Below are positions 12,933 to 14,051 of a stretch of 14,051 nt of DNA, one piece after another. The DNA lies in the NCBI GenBank assembly GCA_046756445.1, contig JBHHWI010000079.1:1-14051 (forward strand), given 5' to 3'. The DNA comes from JACZWL01 sp046756445. Its GTDB lineage: Bacteria; Pseudomonadota; Gammaproteobacteria; Steroidobacterales; Woeseiaceae. Under the pieces are notes generated by a model. It worked only from the letters and a program-made list of their open reading frames with translations. It was not told where the DNA came from and ran no database searches. The translations under genes and the position numbers were made by a program. The stretch's first letter is position 1, and each line of letters opens with the position of its first letter.

Positions 12933-14051
12933 CTATGTGACCGCGGCGCGGTCACGGTACTTTGCGGCATTGAAGGCGCCGCTCTCCAGAATGTCATGGA
13001 GCGTCTCGACCGTGTCCCAGATGTCGACATATCGAATGTACAAAGGTGCAAATCCGAATCGCATGATGCCGGGCTCGCGGTAATCGCAACCGACGCCCTT
13101 ATCGTGCATGGCGCGAACGATCCGGTAACCGTCGTCGTGGCAGAAAGAGACCTGACTGCCGCGTTGCTCCGCGTCTCTCGGGCTGGCGAGAGATATGTCA
13201 TGGTCGCTGCATCGTTTCTCGACCAGCTCGATGAAGAGCTCGGTCATGCGCATCGACTTTTCCCGAACCAGGTTCATGTCCGCCCGCAGCATGATATCGA
13301 TGCCGATCTCGGCGGTGGACAGGCTCGCGGTGGGCTGCGTGCCGGTGAGCATCTGTTGAATACCCGGCGCCGGGCGGTAGTCGCGATCGAAGTCGAACGG
13401 CGCTTGATGACCGTACCAGCCGGTCAAAGGCTGGGGGCATTTGCCGTGGTGGCGCTCGGCGGCAAACAACAAGCTCGGCGCGCCGGGTCCGGCGTTCAGG
13501 TACTTATAGGTGCAGGCCACGGCGAAGTCGACAGCGCATCCGTTGAGATCGACCGGCATGGCGCCGACGGTATGGCAGAGATCCCAGACGGCCGCGGCGC
13601 CGGCGGAGTGCGCGCGTTGCGTCATCGCCGCCATGTCGTGAATACGGCCGGTCTTGTAGTGAACGTGAGTGATGCAGATCGCGGCGACGTCCTCATCGAT
13701 CGAATCCATGATCTCGTCCGCTTCGGCAAACCTTATCTCGTATCCGTCGCCGAGCTGCGCGATGAGCCCCTGGACCATGTAGTTGTTGGTCGGGAAATTG
13801 CTGCCTTCCATGACGATGACTCTTCGGTCCGGCTGAAGTGTGAGCGCCGCGGCCACCACCTTGTAAAGATTGATGCCGGTGGCATCGGTCAGGACGACCT
13901 CGTTGTCCTTCGCACCGATCAGGGGCGCGACCTTGCGGCCGAGGGTCCGCGGCAGCTCGTACCAGCCCGCCGTGTTCATGCTGCCGATCAGGCCCTCGGC
14001 CCACTCCTGTTCCACGACGCGCCGGGAGCGCCCGGCGGCCTTTTTCGGCAT
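12933..14051 (-). CDS. kynU: Kynureninase, N-terminus beyond window edge
   Basis: This PLP-dependent enzyme splits kynurenine (or 3-hydroxykynurenine) into anthranilate (or 3-hydroxyanthranilate) and alanine. The visible 372 residues include VVEQEWAEGLIGSMNTAGWYELP, the PLP-pocket GSNFPTNNYM, WDLCHTVGAMPVDL (Asp157 presumed to contact the pyridine nitrogen) and ACTYKYLNAGPGAPSLLF with the Schiff-base Lys183. Next come TGWYGHQAPFDFD and, near the end, GVGCDYREPGIMRFGFAPLYIRY. The Met at the window edge lies within the family's early LPK-like segment (here MPKK). The true start and about 40 residues (including the DGNSLG region) are therefore outside. It is the first visible gene of a minus-strand group with the NSS transporter and qor. 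The WDLCH motif has Cys where Ser or Ala is commoner. Confidence 0.95.
   Translation of the reverse strand: MPKKAAGRSRRVVEQEWAEGLIGSMNTAGWYELPRTLGRKVAPLIGAKDNEVVLTDATGINLYKVVAAALTLQPDRRVIVMEGSNFPTNNYMVQGLIAQLGDGYEIRFAEADEIMDSIDEDVAAICITHVHYKTGRIHDMAAMTQRAHSAGAAAVWDLCHTVGAMPVDLNGCAVDFAVACTYKYLNAGPGAPSLLFAAERHHGKCPQPLTGWYGHQAPFDFDRDYRPAPGIQQMLTGTQPTASLSTAEIGIDIMLRADMNLVREKSMRMTELFIELVEKRCSDHDISLASPRDAEQRGSQVSFCHDDGYRIVRAMHDKGVGCDYREPGIMRFGFAPLYIRYVDIWDTVETLHDILESGAFNAAKYRDRAAVT
12937..12955. repeat. 9-bp inverted repeat at the 3' end of kynU
   Basis: GTGACCGCG (12937-12945) and CGCGGTCAC (12947-12955) are exact reverse complements around one central base. The repeat ends just inside the kynU stop codon (12933-12935). 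It encodes the terminal residues and could fold in mRNA upstream of the NSS start. No T-run follows on the minus strand. Confidence 0.6.

Noticed and set aside
14049..14051. Met at the window edge as the kynureninase start
   Set aside because: Kynureninases have about 40 residues, including a DGNSLG motif, before this LPK-like segment, so this Met is internal.
1..14051. CRISPR arrays, tRNA or rRNA genes, defence islands
   Set aside because: No regularly spaced repeats, tRNA-like cloverleaf or conserved rRNA segments were recognised, and no nuclease, helicase or phage gene is present. The hicBA pair is the only element related to such systems.

Overview
The window is GC-rich, densely coding DNA from a free-living proteobacterium, most likely a gammaproteobacterium. 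Pointers are the cbb3 oxidase operon in ccoNOQP order, a Yip1-type membrane protein in front of it, sodium-linked transporters (NhaC, NSS, MATE) and a kynureninase. A marine or sediment lineage would fit, but the genus cannot be named from sequence alone. No rRNA, tRNA, CRISPR array, integrase or insertion sequence is visible.

Layout. Bases 2-847 hold the 3' part of a homocysteine S-methyltransferase gene, followed 15 bp later by an NhaC-type Na+/H+ antiporter (863-2326). A thioredoxin-like protein (2342-2908, minus) converges on nhaC and diverges from an AI-2E/PerM-family membrane protein (2992-4050, plus). An 83-bp gap with two adjacent inverted repeats separates those two. A MATE efflux pump (4059-5381, minus) converges on the AI-2E gene. 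Bases 5382-5526 carry a REP-like sequence with a perfect 12-bp-stem hairpin. A two-CBS-domain protein (5527-5961, minus) diverges from the respiratory block.

The respiratory block (6131-9813, plus) is yip1-ccoN-ccoO-ccoQ-ccoP, with every junction overlapping or a few bases apart. It encodes a complete cbb3 cytochrome c oxidase core: heme-copper subunit CcoN, monoheme CcoO, the small helix CcoQ (56 aa, easily missed) and diheme CcoP. All heme and CuB ligands can be located. The assembly genes ccoGHIS are not in the window. A small hicBA toxin-antitoxin pair (10025-10457) follows.

The right end is a minus-strand, probably co-transcribed group: kynureninase (12933-14051, N-terminus beyond the window), an NSS sodium:amino-acid symporter (11505-12881) and a PIG3-type quinone oxidoreductase (10512-11495). 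It suggests uptake and breakdown of tryptophan or kynurenine, although no other kynurenine-pathway enzyme is present.

Most genes belong to known families. I see no clearly new multi-gene system. The points most worth checking are the translational coupling of yip1 to ccoN with a CBS protein divergent from it, the REP-like hairpin, the 27-bp repeat in ccoQ that carries the ccoP ribosome-binding site, and the kynU-NSS-qor gene group.
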